A stretch of 15,000 nucleotides of DNA from Chondrilla cf. caribensis (GCA_964020155.1 OZ026546.1:6093879-6108878), one strand, 5' to 3'. Counted from the stretch's first letter, positions 1 through 12,120 are shown. Numbers and translations: made by a program. Notes: generated by a model not told the origin, from the sequence alone.

Positions 1-105
1 TAATGTGAAAGTTGCGAGATTAAACTGTGAAACAGCTGTTTGGGAATGAGATCACATTTTCTTCCCTGAAAATTCCCACTTCATGGTATTCACTAGACAC
101 TGCAC

Positions 106-330
106 ACATGTATGTATACATAATATGTGTACGTATATGTCCATATGTACTGTGCAAGTATGTACGTGTAATATTACGTATGCATGCTTGTTTATGCTTG
201 TATATGTTATCTGTTGGTACATACGTACATATATACATATGTACAAATGTATGTAAGTATGTATGTACATATACATACATATATAAGTGTGTATGTAATA
301 CTAATATAAGTGTATACTATATGTATAATG
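106..330. repeat. TACA/TATG/TACG-rich simple sequence
   Basis: Dense overlapping ATGTA, TACATA, GTACGTAC and CATATG words without a strict period. Open frames here encode only Tyr/Val/Cys/His/Thr-rich strings and are not genes. Confidence 0.7.
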
Positions 331-2106
331 GTGGAGAATCACAGCAATGTCAAACATATCACTGGTTGAAGAATGTGAATTGAGTGAATACAGGATATTC
401 GTATCTTAACTTCACAGTATACACCTATAAATGCATCAGTTTTGTATGTATGTACTTTCATCGTCTGTACGTACATATGCAAGCTTGTAATACAAGCTAC
501 ATGCGTTGATCCGTGTCCAGTTCCACAACAGCATACAACCATATGCTCATTAACATAGTACATGGTTCTGAGATCACCACTTTGGCCGAGGACCTCGTGG
601 CTGGGGTCAGTCTCGAATTAGCCGACCACCTTGGAAGTTTGAGATAATAATGAAATGGTAATTACCAGTTGATGACCTCCGCTAGAGGAAACAGCCCGTG
701 AATATCATTACACTATAACAACAGTTACTCACAGGTTACGTGCCGATGCTGCCCTTTGTTTGTCATGAGAATACAAAATTTTATCGCTACTGATAAAAAT
801 GATTCAATCAATGAAACAAATAGTAGCTAAATTTGATAAATTCTAGGAATGAATGTGGTAACGGTTAAGTGGAGAACGATGGGAAACGATGACACGTTCA
901 CGTGTTGAGTTCTTTTTCACAATGAGACTGACTGCTGACTGTGTGAAGGTTTTCAAAGTGTGTTACTGTTTGCTGTCAGCTCCAGACTGCTACATATGTA
1001 CTGATGTCTGCAGAGAAATAAGTTGGTATGTACAAATATACGGTTACATCCAACTTGGAAACACCAGTACAAACTGTACAGTTACTATAACACCACATCA
1101 ATTAACTCTTGAAGCACACTGACAGTTGAGGCAGTACCTACACACATGCATACTACCAGAGAAGGAGTAAACATAATATGGTTGTGAAGATGGAAGAGGA
1201 ACAAGTATATAACATATTGGTGATTTACTATTGCTACATTCACAGCTAGGGGGTGAATAAAATTCAATGACAAGAGAGTGAGAATACTCCCCTTGTCACA
1301 AAGCCTGGAAGAAACCTAGCTTGTCTGACTGTTGAGGAATTCCTCACTTCTTCCTAACTCAAGACATCCAATGTGGCTGCACACAGTATATTAAACAAAG
1401 CAGTCCCCTTTGAATTCTTTCTTAACTTCATTCTGCCCATTCTATGCAAGGTGCACCTTTGAATAATCCATTTGGCCACATAATTCAGCATGGTGCATTT
1501 ACTAAAATTGCTCCTCTCCCCACCCCCTCCCCCAAGGGTAATACAACACCATTGCTGTCGAAATCAACCCCAGTAATGCTCCTGCATTGTCACGTCATTA
1601 TACTGTGCTCCCACCTTGAAACCACTTGAAAAGCACACAAACAACAAACACTTTAATTCAATTAGCAGTAAATGTTCCTAAGAATTTCAATGCCAATTAA
1701 TACTAGGAAGATGCTCAATGAACCAATAAGAAAGGAAGAGATTCAAGGAAATTCATGCACAGTCTGTGACCAGACCATTTCCAGAGAAAGATGACCTAAA
1801 GGTCAATAGTTCAATGTGTAGCAAACCAAACGGTGGTGTGGTATGCATCACACAATGTGTATGGCACAGGATTGGGAATTCTCTAGTAGTGGTTCCACAA
1901 TGATGTGGATGGGGGGAGGGAGGGTGTTAGTGACTGTGACTTGACAACAACATGGCCAGCTGGTGGTGGTACAGGATGATGTCAGCATATTTTGTTTGGG
2001 TTACTCTAGAACAGTAACTATAGTAACCAAGTATATTATACACTGTAAATATGCATGGGAGTCATTGAGGAATTTGCACCTGTCTACAAGCACATACTTG
2101 AACACA
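331..2106. other. No recognisable gene
   Basis: AT-rich unique-looking DNA. A small CG-richer patch at 560-640 contains a 34-codon ORF (543-647) with a protein-like composition but no recognised family or good splice sites. A polypyrimidine/C-rich run lies at 1511-1538 and a G-rich run at 1909-1924. Nothing else is supported. Confidence 0.5.
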
Positions 2107-2133
2107 CCCACCCACCCACCCACCCACACACTG

Positions 2134-2182
<49 letters not shown>

Positions 2183-2208
2183 ATATTTATGCGCCTTGTT
2201 GAATGTAT

Positions 2209-2247
<39 letters not shown>

Positions 2248-2248
2248 C

Positions 2249-2303
<55 letters not shown>

Positions 2304-2312
2304 CACGCACAC
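2107..2312. repeat. (CCCA)n and (CA)n microsatellites
   Basis: (CCCA)5 at about 2107-2126, (CA)21 at 2135-2176, then (AC)n from 2211 to about 2312 with a few G interruptions. The blocks are separated by 34 bp of unique sequence. Confidence 0.97.
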
Positions 2313-2436
2313 GTTTATTTGTTTGACGCATATCACATATCTCAGCATTATGCATAATTACGTGATTTCTGTATTATTATTAGAACCAGCTGATTGGAGT
2401 AAACTACCCTAATTAATTCAATATAATATCCTTCTA

Positions 2437-2635
2437 CCCACAGGATGTATATTCCCTATACAGCTGGTCAATATCAGGATATATACTAATTCTACTTGTC
2501 TAATTTTGGGATGCATCATTACTGTAGTTCCTTATTATCAGGATGAATCATATTTCAAGCTGTTTAACATCAGGATGCGTCCCATCTAGTTTGACAATAT
2601 CTCAGGATTTGGCATGTTGTTAGCCGGGTATCACT
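2437..2635. repeat. Degenerate 32-34-bp tandem repeat, about 6 units
   Basis: The anchor CAGGAT (once TGGGAT) recurs at 2441, 2475, 2507, 2539, 2571 and 2603, giving spacings of 34, 32, 32, 32 and 32. The segments between share a loose pattern (GATGNATC then CTGTTTAA-like). This is an old, strongly diverged minisatellite. Confidence 0.7.
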
Positions 2636-2817
2636 GAATGTAACAGATTCACAGCATTCGGGCATCATCGGGTGGAAAATATCCAAAAAAAGTATAACAC
2701 ACCACCTCCCTCTTTTGGTACATCCATGAAACTTGAGTGATGGCAACTATGTATCAATGTACAGTGAAACGTACACACCCGAACACATGCATGTACATAT
2801 ACATACGTGCACACATG

Positions 2818-2996
2818 TACAGTGAATTCTCGTTAATCCGCCACCACTTTATCCGCCAAACGTTTTAATCCACCACAATTTCCCAGTACCAATATAACGT
2901 ACAAGTACCAATGAATAACCAGTTAATCCGCCAAACTCGTTAATCCATGATATTCTTTGAAAACGAATTGCGGCAGATTAACGAAAATTCACTGTA
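2818..2996. mobile_element. MITE family A, copy 1 (pogo/Tigger-like, TA target site)
   Basis: The element is 2820-2994 (175 bp), flanked by TA at 2818-2819 and 2995-2996. The terminal inverted repeats are CAGTGAATTCTCGTTAATCC on the left and the reverse complement of GATTAACGAAAATTCACTG on the right, with 2 mismatches over 23 bases. CAGTG ends with a TA duplication are typical of non-autonomous Tc1/mariner-pogo elements. Inside, the terminal motif TTAATCCGCCA recurs about five times. There is no transposase. Confidence 0.85.
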
Positions 2997-2999
2997 GGT

Positions 3000-4623
3000 G
3001 CGTAAACATACATATACCTAAATACAAGCATATGCGTACGTACGTACGTGTGAACCACACAGAAACCATCATGTGTTGAACATAGCATACAGGCCATTGG
3101 GAGTGCTCTCCCAAACACTACCCAACCCATCAACTGATCCGATTACACCATACCTCAGTTTCGTAATTTCGGTCCAAAAATAGGTTTAATCGTACTTAGC
3201 GAAAACTAGTCCCCTTATTTAAATACATCCACATCCCCTTGTTGGGATCAGCACGTGTGTGGAGGGATCGATGCCTGTAAAATTCAATTCAAATGATACA
3301 GTAAATACCGTTCCCAACACAGAAACCATTGAAAGTGAACACCTCTCTTCGAAATCTGAATACAATTCGTGACGTCCATTTCACACACACTGTACCGTGT
3401 GGGCAATCTTTGAAACAGCAATATACATCTACATGCACACAGGCATATTCAGTGACAATTTTGAGAAATGGTGAATTGAAAACGAGTGAAGAGGAATGAA
3501 TTGACAGAAATTTCGAGTAGACTCAAGGCGAAACAACGAAATTGAAAAGACGAATCGCATTGATCCTGTGACTTGAATCATACTGGATGTATACGTGGAA
3601 GTATGTGAAATACGTAAAAACGTCACATTCGTTCTGTCTATTTTTAGGACAATCCATTCGTTGTCTATTTTTAGGACGATCCAAGACACCATATAGACAT
3701 GTTCATACATATGAGTGTGTATAGCACATAGTGTGAGACTCGCTACTATTTTTAGCCACAACAGGAAATACTCGTCAAGAAGTTTAAATATAACGCCGAT
3801 TGAAGCCTACTGTCTAGAGGCACGTAGTCCTTGTGTGTGAGTAAATCATTCTTGTGTAAATAATTCATTTGCATAAACTTCCAGAAACCTCAACAGGAAA
3901 AATTAAGTGGAAGACTGTCGAGGTGTATTGAATTAGCAGGGTACACAGCTGCAGGTACACAGCTGCAGGTTGGTAACACACCTGCTGACTTTGCTGGTCT
4001 GGGAGGAAGCGCATGTTCATCCAGACAGTAAGGCTGCAACACAAACACCCCACAGGCTATAAATAGCAACAAAATTAATGTAAAATTACATCATGACATT
4101 TTGGGGCTATTTTGAGACACTACACCACAATTTGATTACTACAGACGCCCTTCAGTTTCTGCTGTCAAGTGCAATGCAAGGTATTGTCTGATATCAGCAC
4201 AATGTTGGAGTCATGTGGGCGCTAGTACCATATATGGTAACAAAACACAAGAACCTTAGAAAAGATGCTGAAAATGCAGTTAATAGATGATACTTGATAA
4301 AAATTTCACAGCCGTATCAACACAGACATATGTAAACAATGGTTAATTAGTCTAAGATTAACAGTGTCCAGTCGAAACTATGGGATGCAATAATAATTAT
4401 CTCATTTTGACAATTTTTACCGGTATAATATCATCAAAAGTGAAATCACCATGACAACGGAGCAGGATGGTAGTTGCCATGGTGCTATTATTCAAAATTG
4501 GTAACAAGCTGTTGTATACAATACAGCCAGTCTTTTGATTCAAGGTACGTACATAGTTGTACGAATCAACCATCGATTACTACCAATAAAAAATCAGAAT
4601 TGGGGATAATTCCCTTTCAATCC

Positions 4624-4627
<4 letters not shown>
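3000..4627. other. No recognisable gene
   Basis: Small structures only: a TACG-rich run at 3035-3050, a perfect 7-bp-arm hairpin at 3097-3114, a 27-bp tandem duplication at about 3636-3688 (TCTATTTTTAGGAC twice), and a 14-bp duplication GTACACAGCTGCAG at 3941-3968. Open frames of 60-110 codons on the minus strand lack any recognised family. Confidence 0.5.

Positions 4628-4691
<64 letters not shown>
4628..4691. repeat. Pure (AC)32 microsatellite
   Basis: Uninterrupted dinucleotide run. Its purity suggests it is polymorphic. Confidence 0.98.
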
Positions 4692-4694
<3 letters not shown>

Positions 4695-5234
4695 TTTACA
4701 TGATAAAAGAATGATAACTAATTGAATACCTAAATACAATACCTGTAATAATGACGAACACTGCATTGTATACCGTGCTAATACACAAATGTTGCAATCA
4801 GAATGGGATCTGAAATGGGGACAAAATACACTCCCATGAAACAAAACTGCACAAAATTGGAACAAAACATGAATAAACATCATTCCAGACCATATTGCTC
4901 TCAATTGTTGTTACAATAATTGGAATAATTATTCTAATTGGTGGGATAACACATTCTTAATTAAGCAAAAAGCTAGTAGGAAAAAGGTAGGATCATGTAC
5001 TAATTAGATTGACATGTTTCACGAGAAACGATACATTAAGATGATTCACACAATATGTGTAGAATTATCAATCCCGAATATGATCCTAACAAAGATATCG
5101 TTGTAGATATTGATTCTCAAGTGATGACTCGATGAGAAGATACATACAATATGATTGACGCCCTTTTACAGAGTTACATGGACAAGTGTAGTGCTGATAT
5201 GTGTGCATGTGAATGGGCGGGCGAATGTGTGAGA

Positions 5235-5239
<5 letters not shown>
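4692..5239. other. No recognisable gene
   Basis: AT-rich DNA. A 22-bp near-palindrome (AATTGGAATAATTATTCTAA then TT) lies at 4918-4939. Nothing else is supported. Confidence 0.5.
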
Positions 5240-5998
<759 letters not shown>

Positions 5999-6451
5999 GC
6001 ATGTATGTGTGCCTACCTGTTTGCACACTCATGTATGCATATGTACGTACACACACCTGTGTGCATGTGTGTGTATTCGCATGTATACATATGCTAGCAT
6101 GCATACATAAACCACCTATTCTTGCACAGAAAGTACTTGTCCAACAGCATGTAAACAGCCACACATGTAAGCAAAGAAGAAAAACATTACATCATCCTCT
6201 CTGGCTAGTTATTGCATCATTTTCTCATTCAAGCATGGAGCTTATACACATGACCCTGTCCAGAGGTCATATGGATGATTTTTTAGGGTTCACCACACCC
6301 ACAAAGTCTCCAGGGAAGTACCTGTAAACACAGGTCACAGACAGGGGATTGTTGAGGTTGCCTTACAGCTTATGCAATAGGGCAATATGCGTGTTGTCTT
6401 TCATCACACCAATCCATATACTCATAGCAAGTACATTGGGGACCATGCACT
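5999..6451. other. Non-coding stretch between TG tracts
   Basis: ACATGTAC/GCATGC-rich simple sequence to about 6110, then unique DNA with no recognised gene. Confidence 0.5.
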
Positions 6452-6458
6452 AGTGAGT

Positions 6459-6543
<85 letters not shown>

Positions 6544-6604
6544 TGTGTGTGTGTTCATGTGTGCGTGTGTGTGTGTGTGTCTGCATGCATGTGTTCGTGT
6601 GTGT

Positions 6605-6673
<69 letters not shown>

Positions 6674-6684
6674 TGTGTGTGTGT
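6452..6684. repeat. Interrupted (TG)n microsatellite
   Basis: Two long (TG)n blocks separated by a degenerate middle (about 6540-6608) with TTTG, TTCATG, CTGCATGCATG and TTCG interruptions. It is a separate tract from the one at 5240. Confidence 0.96.
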
Positions 6685-7619
6685 CAATTGCTGTCATTAG
6701 AGACATTAATATTAACATTCTTGTCTTACATGTAACCTGTGAGTGTGGGAAAGTCACACTGAGTTATTGGGTCTAAATATGCGTGCACACATTAATATGT
6801 GATCACATGGGTACGTACGTTTATTATACCCAATCACTCGCATTCACATTAGAATTGTCTGCAACTCATCATACAGAGAAATAGCCACTCTTTCTAATCC
6901 ACTTTAGCTCAGATTTAGTTCACTTGTTAAACACAACTCATAAACCATTGTCATCCAGCCTGATCGGAATTTCCAACACCTACTGCAATGAGCTGAGTAC
7001 TGTGCACAGTTGTCCTCTGTAAATTGAAAACACAGCTCCAGCTGTCCAACAGCTGCATTTGAAAGTATGCTGGCATCTGTGATTCTATGGCTTCACACGC
7101 TCACAGGAACATACTGTACATACACACAGTTTTTAACACTTATTATGATGGCGAAGTTGTGTATATTTGTGTGTGTGAAAAATGCATACATATGTACGCA
7201 TTACCTGTCAGATGCTAATGTTACATAAACAGAGGTGTGGGAGGAATTGCCGTGGTTACCATGACATACCAACTACGTTTCTAAAACGTTCTGGAATGTA
7301 CATTTGAACAGACACATGAAGACCACCTTCTTAAGTGATGTCATTGAGGTTTTCTAAAAATAGTAACACTGCATGTAACCCCGTTGCAAGTTGCTGAGTA
7401 CACAAGCACGTGCACTCACCAACAATGCATGCATGAATACATGCATTAACACGATTAACATGTGCATGTATTAGGGCTTCAGATGGAGTGGACGGGGATC
7501 ACGGAGATCACATGACTGAAAGTTTGTTCGACAATGTAGCCAATCACACAGCTTCAATACTTACTATTGGACAATAGTATAATAATATTATTCATTCTCA
7601 TTCACACAAGCAATAATAT
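6685..7619. other. No recognisable gene
   Basis: AT-rich unique-looking DNA. An 18-bp palindrome, TACTATTGGACAATAGTA, lies at 7562-7579 just left of the MITE. No supported coding sequence. Confidence 0.5.
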
Positions 7620-7803
7620 TACAGTGGGGCCTCTCTATTCCAAACCTCTGAAATGAGGACACCTCTGTAATACTGTAAGGACACCATTTTGTGTCCCAGT
7701 GTAGTACTGTAGTGTATTAAATGACCTCTGAATTGATGACACCTCTGTATTAAGGACAAAAATTAAAGTCCCAAAGTGTCCTTAATAGAGAGGTTCCACT
7801 GTA
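7620..7803. mobile_element. MITE family B (pogo/Tigger-like, TA target site)
   Basis: The element is 7622-7801 (180 bp), flanked by TA at 7620-7621 and 7802-7803. The left end CAGTGGGGCCTCTCTATT and the reverse complement of the right end AATAGAGAGGTTCCACTG differ at 2 of 18 positions. Terminal-like motifs (ACCTCTG, GGACACCTCTGTA) recur internally in both halves. There is no coding capacity. The ends place it with non-autonomous Tc1/mariner-pogo elements. Confidence 0.85.
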
Positions 7804-7865
7804 TATCATGCACAATTACTTATGCCCTTCCCAAATACACATAGCTAGATGATCAACATAGTTTA

Positions 7866-8180
7866 TGACTTTGATTTGATTTTTCGATTTGATTTGAAAT
7901 CTTATTTAATGTGGGGAAGCCTTTAGCCTTGAAGGCTACTTTTCAAGGCGCTCACAAATACATGAATCAATACAACAACTAAACATATGCACACAGAGAT
8001 TGCAGACAATGTCTAATACATAGTTTGGTGGCCTTGGTCGTCTCTTTGCATCTTCCCTTCTCATGTGTTGGCAGGGGGGGTGCAGGGAAAAAAACTCATA
8101 AATCATCAGCAGTGCCAGGAATGGAATCAGGGACCCTTCATTTGGTATAGCTTCATCCTCCTCATCAGCCACCAGCACCC
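7866..8180 (-). mobile_element. Possible minus-strand SINE with (GATTT)n-type tail
   Basis: Read on the minus strand, an A-box-like TGGCTGATGAGG (8171-8160) is followed about 36 bases later by a B-box-like GGTCCCTGATTCC (8135-8123). The body ends in a run of AAATC-like pentamers (complement of TTTGATTTGATTTTTCGATT, 7870-7900), like SINE or LINE 3' tails. The B box is poor and no target-site duplication was found. A 182-codon open frame crosses this region but has no recognised family. Confidence 0.3.
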
Positions 8181-9898
8181 CCCAACACATGTACTCAACA
8201 TCATCAACACTCAACAACAACATCACACATGTATCTACATGACTCAAGGATGGCATGGTTGTGCAGTTCAAATTGCAACTTGAAGGAAACACACAACTCG
8301 TACTTCTCACAGTGGTATTCACTGTCAGTACCGGTTGACTCTGCTTGCATGAGCTAGGGACTGTGTACAGCATATGTGCAAACCGGGGGAATGTACATAC
8401 CAACGTAAACTGTGCAAGGTACTTAATGAGGACATTGCACTGTGAGCATAAATGGCATAGTTTGTTCAGTGGGTGTATCCTCACACACCGTCATCTTGTT
8501 CGATCTCGGTGTCACATTTTCACAATTCCAAAGCTTCTTCGGAACAATGAGTAACAGGGTTACATTTCAAGAAATGCCAGATAAATGAGAAGAAGCATCA
8601 AGTAGTTACATGTGTTGGTTGGAAGGTTCTTTCAAATCACATAATTACTTGTACGTGGACAACATAACATTTCAGAGAGAAAAAAAAATCATAAAAGTGT
8701 TGTAACGGATATAACATATAATATCTCAGCCATGTGTACGCTATCACCATGGTAACATTGCACTCTGTGGTAGAGACGGAGGGGGACTTATTCGGATACA
8801 TCCTGGACACACAGCGGACCAAGCCTTAGAGTTGTTCCTACATGAGCGCATTCCGTCATAACCGTGTGAATCAAATGAACTTCCATCGCCATGGAGACTT
8901 CAATGAATTATATCAGTGCTGGCTGGTAGATGATTAGGGGTTGTGATAGAGGGGGTAGCTATGGTAACAATGCACTTTATTATCGCTTCCTGACAAAGAA
9001 GTGCATCCAGTGCTCAGTGATTTCCGTTCCCCCTCCAAAAAAATGCAAAAAGTTTTTCAACTGTGCTGACATGCAATGTTTCCTACTGCAACAACAGCCA
9101 GGGTAACGGACATACTGTAAATACAGCACACACAGATAAAGTGTAAACATTGACATTCCCCACACCCGGCGGCATTCCCGCGAGTTTGATGAAGCCGTAT
9201 AACATTCGACAGGAGTACACATACATGTCATTATTCTGTAGTAAGTGACAGGATATAGCCAATTTTTAGAATGTAAACATTGGATTGTTGTATTAGAGTT
9301 GGCTGAATACAACACAGGGTACAGGATGTGTGCAAATATTATGATTTTCTGCAGCAACGCTAGCAGGTCGTGACAATAGGAGATACATTCCATTCGTCAG
9401 AATTGAGAGGGATTCAACAAAGCTGGAATGCAAGCTCAACGGGCATGCACTGTGGAGGAAAAGGACCCAAGGCAGGCTACTTGTGAGCTTTTCGAGCACA
9501 TTTTTGTACTCGCAAGAATGCAGGCACTGGTGGTGTCGACACAGTACAAGTAAATATGGCCGACATAAGTACTAGGCACACTCAGAGACAGGGAACTAGT
9601 TGATTCTCCACAATTGCAAGTGTTGAAGAGCAGGAATTTCTACTCTGGAGAGTCAGTTCAAAGGGATATGTTCCATCAAGATAGAAGCCAACCTCATGAT
9701 ACAGAATGCACATGAAACACTCACTCAAGTACATTGGTACCTGACCAGCCTGCTACTGTACATACAGGGGTGATGTGTACAGTAGCTGCTCGCAAAATAA
9801 CACGAGTAAATCGTCATCTTTAGTGTATAGTGAATTCGATATTGTTACATGTGCTGTACTGTACATGTGAATGTTGGTGTTCATACATACACGTGTAT
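8181..9898. other. No recognisable gene; X-box-like motif cluster at 8743-8968
   Basis: CCATGG-centred motifs occur at 8743-8756 (ATCACCATGGTAAC), 8885-8898 (ATCGCCATGGAGAC) and 8955-8968 (GTAGCTATGGTAAC); the last fits the nematode X-box consensus GTHNYYATRRNAAC fully. Several 60-140-codon minus-strand frames here are Cys-rich and unrecognised. An ATGGCCGAC context at 9557 opens a frame of only about 15 codons. Confidence 0.4.
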
Positions 9899-10075
9899 GT
9901 CTGTGCTCATCTATGCTCCCACACATGTACGTCTGTGCTCATCTATGCTCCCACACATGTACGTCTGTGCTCATCTATGCTCCCACACATGTACATCTGT
10001 GCTTATCTATGCTCCCACACCAAAACATGTACGTCTGTTCTCATCTATGCTTCCACACCCACACATGTATGGTTT
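9899..10075. repeat. 32-bp minisatellite, about 5 units
   Basis: Units beginning GTCTGTGCTCATCTATGCTC start at 9899, 9931, 9963, 9995 and 10033. The first three are essentially identical; the fourth has two changes; the fifth is displaced by a 6-bp insertion and has drifted. Each includes CCACACATGTAC. Confidence 0.92.
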
Positions 10076-10239
10076 GTATTCTCACATATACAAACATTTG
10101 GTATACACCAGGAGGGAGCAAATATATAGATATAGGAAAACACAGGTGCATGTAGGCACGTTACCACACACATACATACAAGTCGTACACACAGATGCAC
10201 GAATATGTACATGCATGCATATACACATATGTTCACGTG

Positions 10240-10533
<294 letters not shown>

Positions 10534-11533
10534 TGGCACATATAGACCCACATGCACACGAGCATGCTAGCATGTTCACCCACATGCAATCCGTACGTAT
10601 ACACACACATATTTGATTAGGTCTTACTACCTGTAACATACTATCTGAACACATACAAGTCAAAAAAGATGCCAAAGGTCACACTTGGTAAGTTTCTCCA
10701 TGATGATATCTTACAGTAAATCAATGACGTCGACATCCTTAACAACAGCATAGCAACACATTACACAATGGAATAGTGGACAATGACAATACAAAAGGCT
10801 ATCAGGGGGATTAATTTAGGAAGGGAGGCTGTTTTCGAGGGAAAATATGAGAAAATCGCAAGATGTTAGAAACCTTGTAAAAACCCGTCCGACACTCTGT
10901 CGGCCTGGCCTGTTAATTAGCATTGTTACTGAAGAAACGCCTGTCGGATGATTCACTTTCTGCTGACAATGCTCTGCCGATTTCGAATGATTAGCTTTGA
11001 GTGGACAGAAACACCCTTCATCAAAAATTCCATCTTTCATCTTGCGGTAAGTGGTTGAAGGAGATAATTATTATTGGATTCGCAGCAACACCCTGATACC
11101 AGACCATCCCATTGTTGGCAACATTCCGTTTATAGGACCTGTGAATTCAAAATCGTGAACACATTTCCGGCAAATACACATCCCATAATGCGCTATCACG
11201 AGTCGACCAACAAGCTTTGAAGTGATACAATCCTCAACCACAATGATGCAGACCCAGTCTTAAACCTACAACTTCACCATACCGAGACAGCTTTCACGTC
11301 CATCCCAGGATGTCAGCCAGACATCATGTGATGAACATGCACGTACACACATCCCATATATGACAAAACAACACAGACACACTCCGGATATCACATGGGC
11401 GTGGAGTATATGCACACACATCCAATGATCGACTGAGTCCCAAACATGCATGGAGTATATGTATACTATACATTGTAATGTCCCCCGTATGTTTTCACAT
11501 ATGAGATTCTTCACTGTATATCATACACAAATG
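10534..11533. other. No recognisable gene; possible promoter-like motifs
   Basis: A minus-strand 74-codon frame (11040-10816) has no recognised family. ETS-like TTCCGG (11165-11170) sits next to a ZNF143-like AATACACATCCCATAATGC (11173-11191). Consensus-like donors GTAAGT occur at 10688 and 11045 without identifiable exons. A MITE-end-like ATGAGATTCTTCACTG followed by TA occurs at about 11501-11518. Confidence 0.4.
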
Positions 11534-11704
11534 TACAGTGAATTTCTGCTGATATGTCACTACTTCATCTGCCAAATCTTCTTATCCACTGCTATTCCCA
11601 ATACCAATGTGACATCCAACCAGTAATCCATTCAATCCACCAAACTCGTTAATCCAGCACAATTTCAAAAAGAAGTTGCGGCGGATAAATGAGATTTTAC
11701 TGTG
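11534..11704. mobile_element. MITE family A, copy 2 (decayed)
   Basis: It starts CAGTGAATTTCTGCTGATAT at 11536 after TA, and ends GCGGATAAATGAGATTTTAC then TG at 11702. It matches copy 1 along its length (CTTCATCTGCCAAA versus CTTTATCCGCCAAA; both have CCACCAAACTCGTTAATCCA-like or CCGCCAAACTCGTTAATCCA blocks and GTTGCGGCGGAT/ATTGCGGCAGAT). The right-hand target base pair is TG instead of TA, from later mutation. Confidence 0.75.
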
Positions 11705-12120
11705 TTATTCTATACAGGTGATAAGCACACACACACAGGTTATGTATTGAGCTGGTCCATCACCTACCCAGGCCGCCTGTGTTAATCGTGTGGGAACACA
11801 CCACCACACTATATGGGTCATGGTATAAGGTCAGCACTGTGTACACACAATACAAATAACTCAACAGTTGAAACAAGTTGACTTACAAAAACATCCCTCC
11901 ATTTTGCATTTTAATGGTGATTCTTCCAAATTGGGTGATTCGCCATATAAAAAGGGAATCCAAGCGTGCATCCAAAGAATCTTTAAGAAGGCCTTACTTC
12001 ACGCTCAGCCCACTTCACCACCAGGACTCAAGACCTCTCTTCAATGAAGGAAAGAACAATATATATAATACATATACCAATGTATAGCTGATAGATACAT
12101 AGACTACTTTAAATGTCATT
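11705..12120. other. Intergenic region upstream of DNAAF3; nothing recognised
   Basis: No coding sequence is supported. Short frames at 11878-12087 (+) and, further right, at 12135-12353 (+) and 12410-12198 (-) overlap each other or the promoter region and match no family I know. Confidence 0.5.

Noticed and set aside
7936..8484. 182-codon minus-strand ORF
   Set aside because: Composition is irregular, no family is recognised, and it overlaps a SINE-like tail and pol III-like boxes.
9557..9602. ATGGCCGAC start context as a possible first exon
   Set aside because: The frame stops after about 15 codons and no good donor or matching downstream exon was found.
10663..10693. Possible tiny first exon ending in GTAAGT at 10688
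   Set aside because: It would encode only about six residues, with no identifiable next exon.
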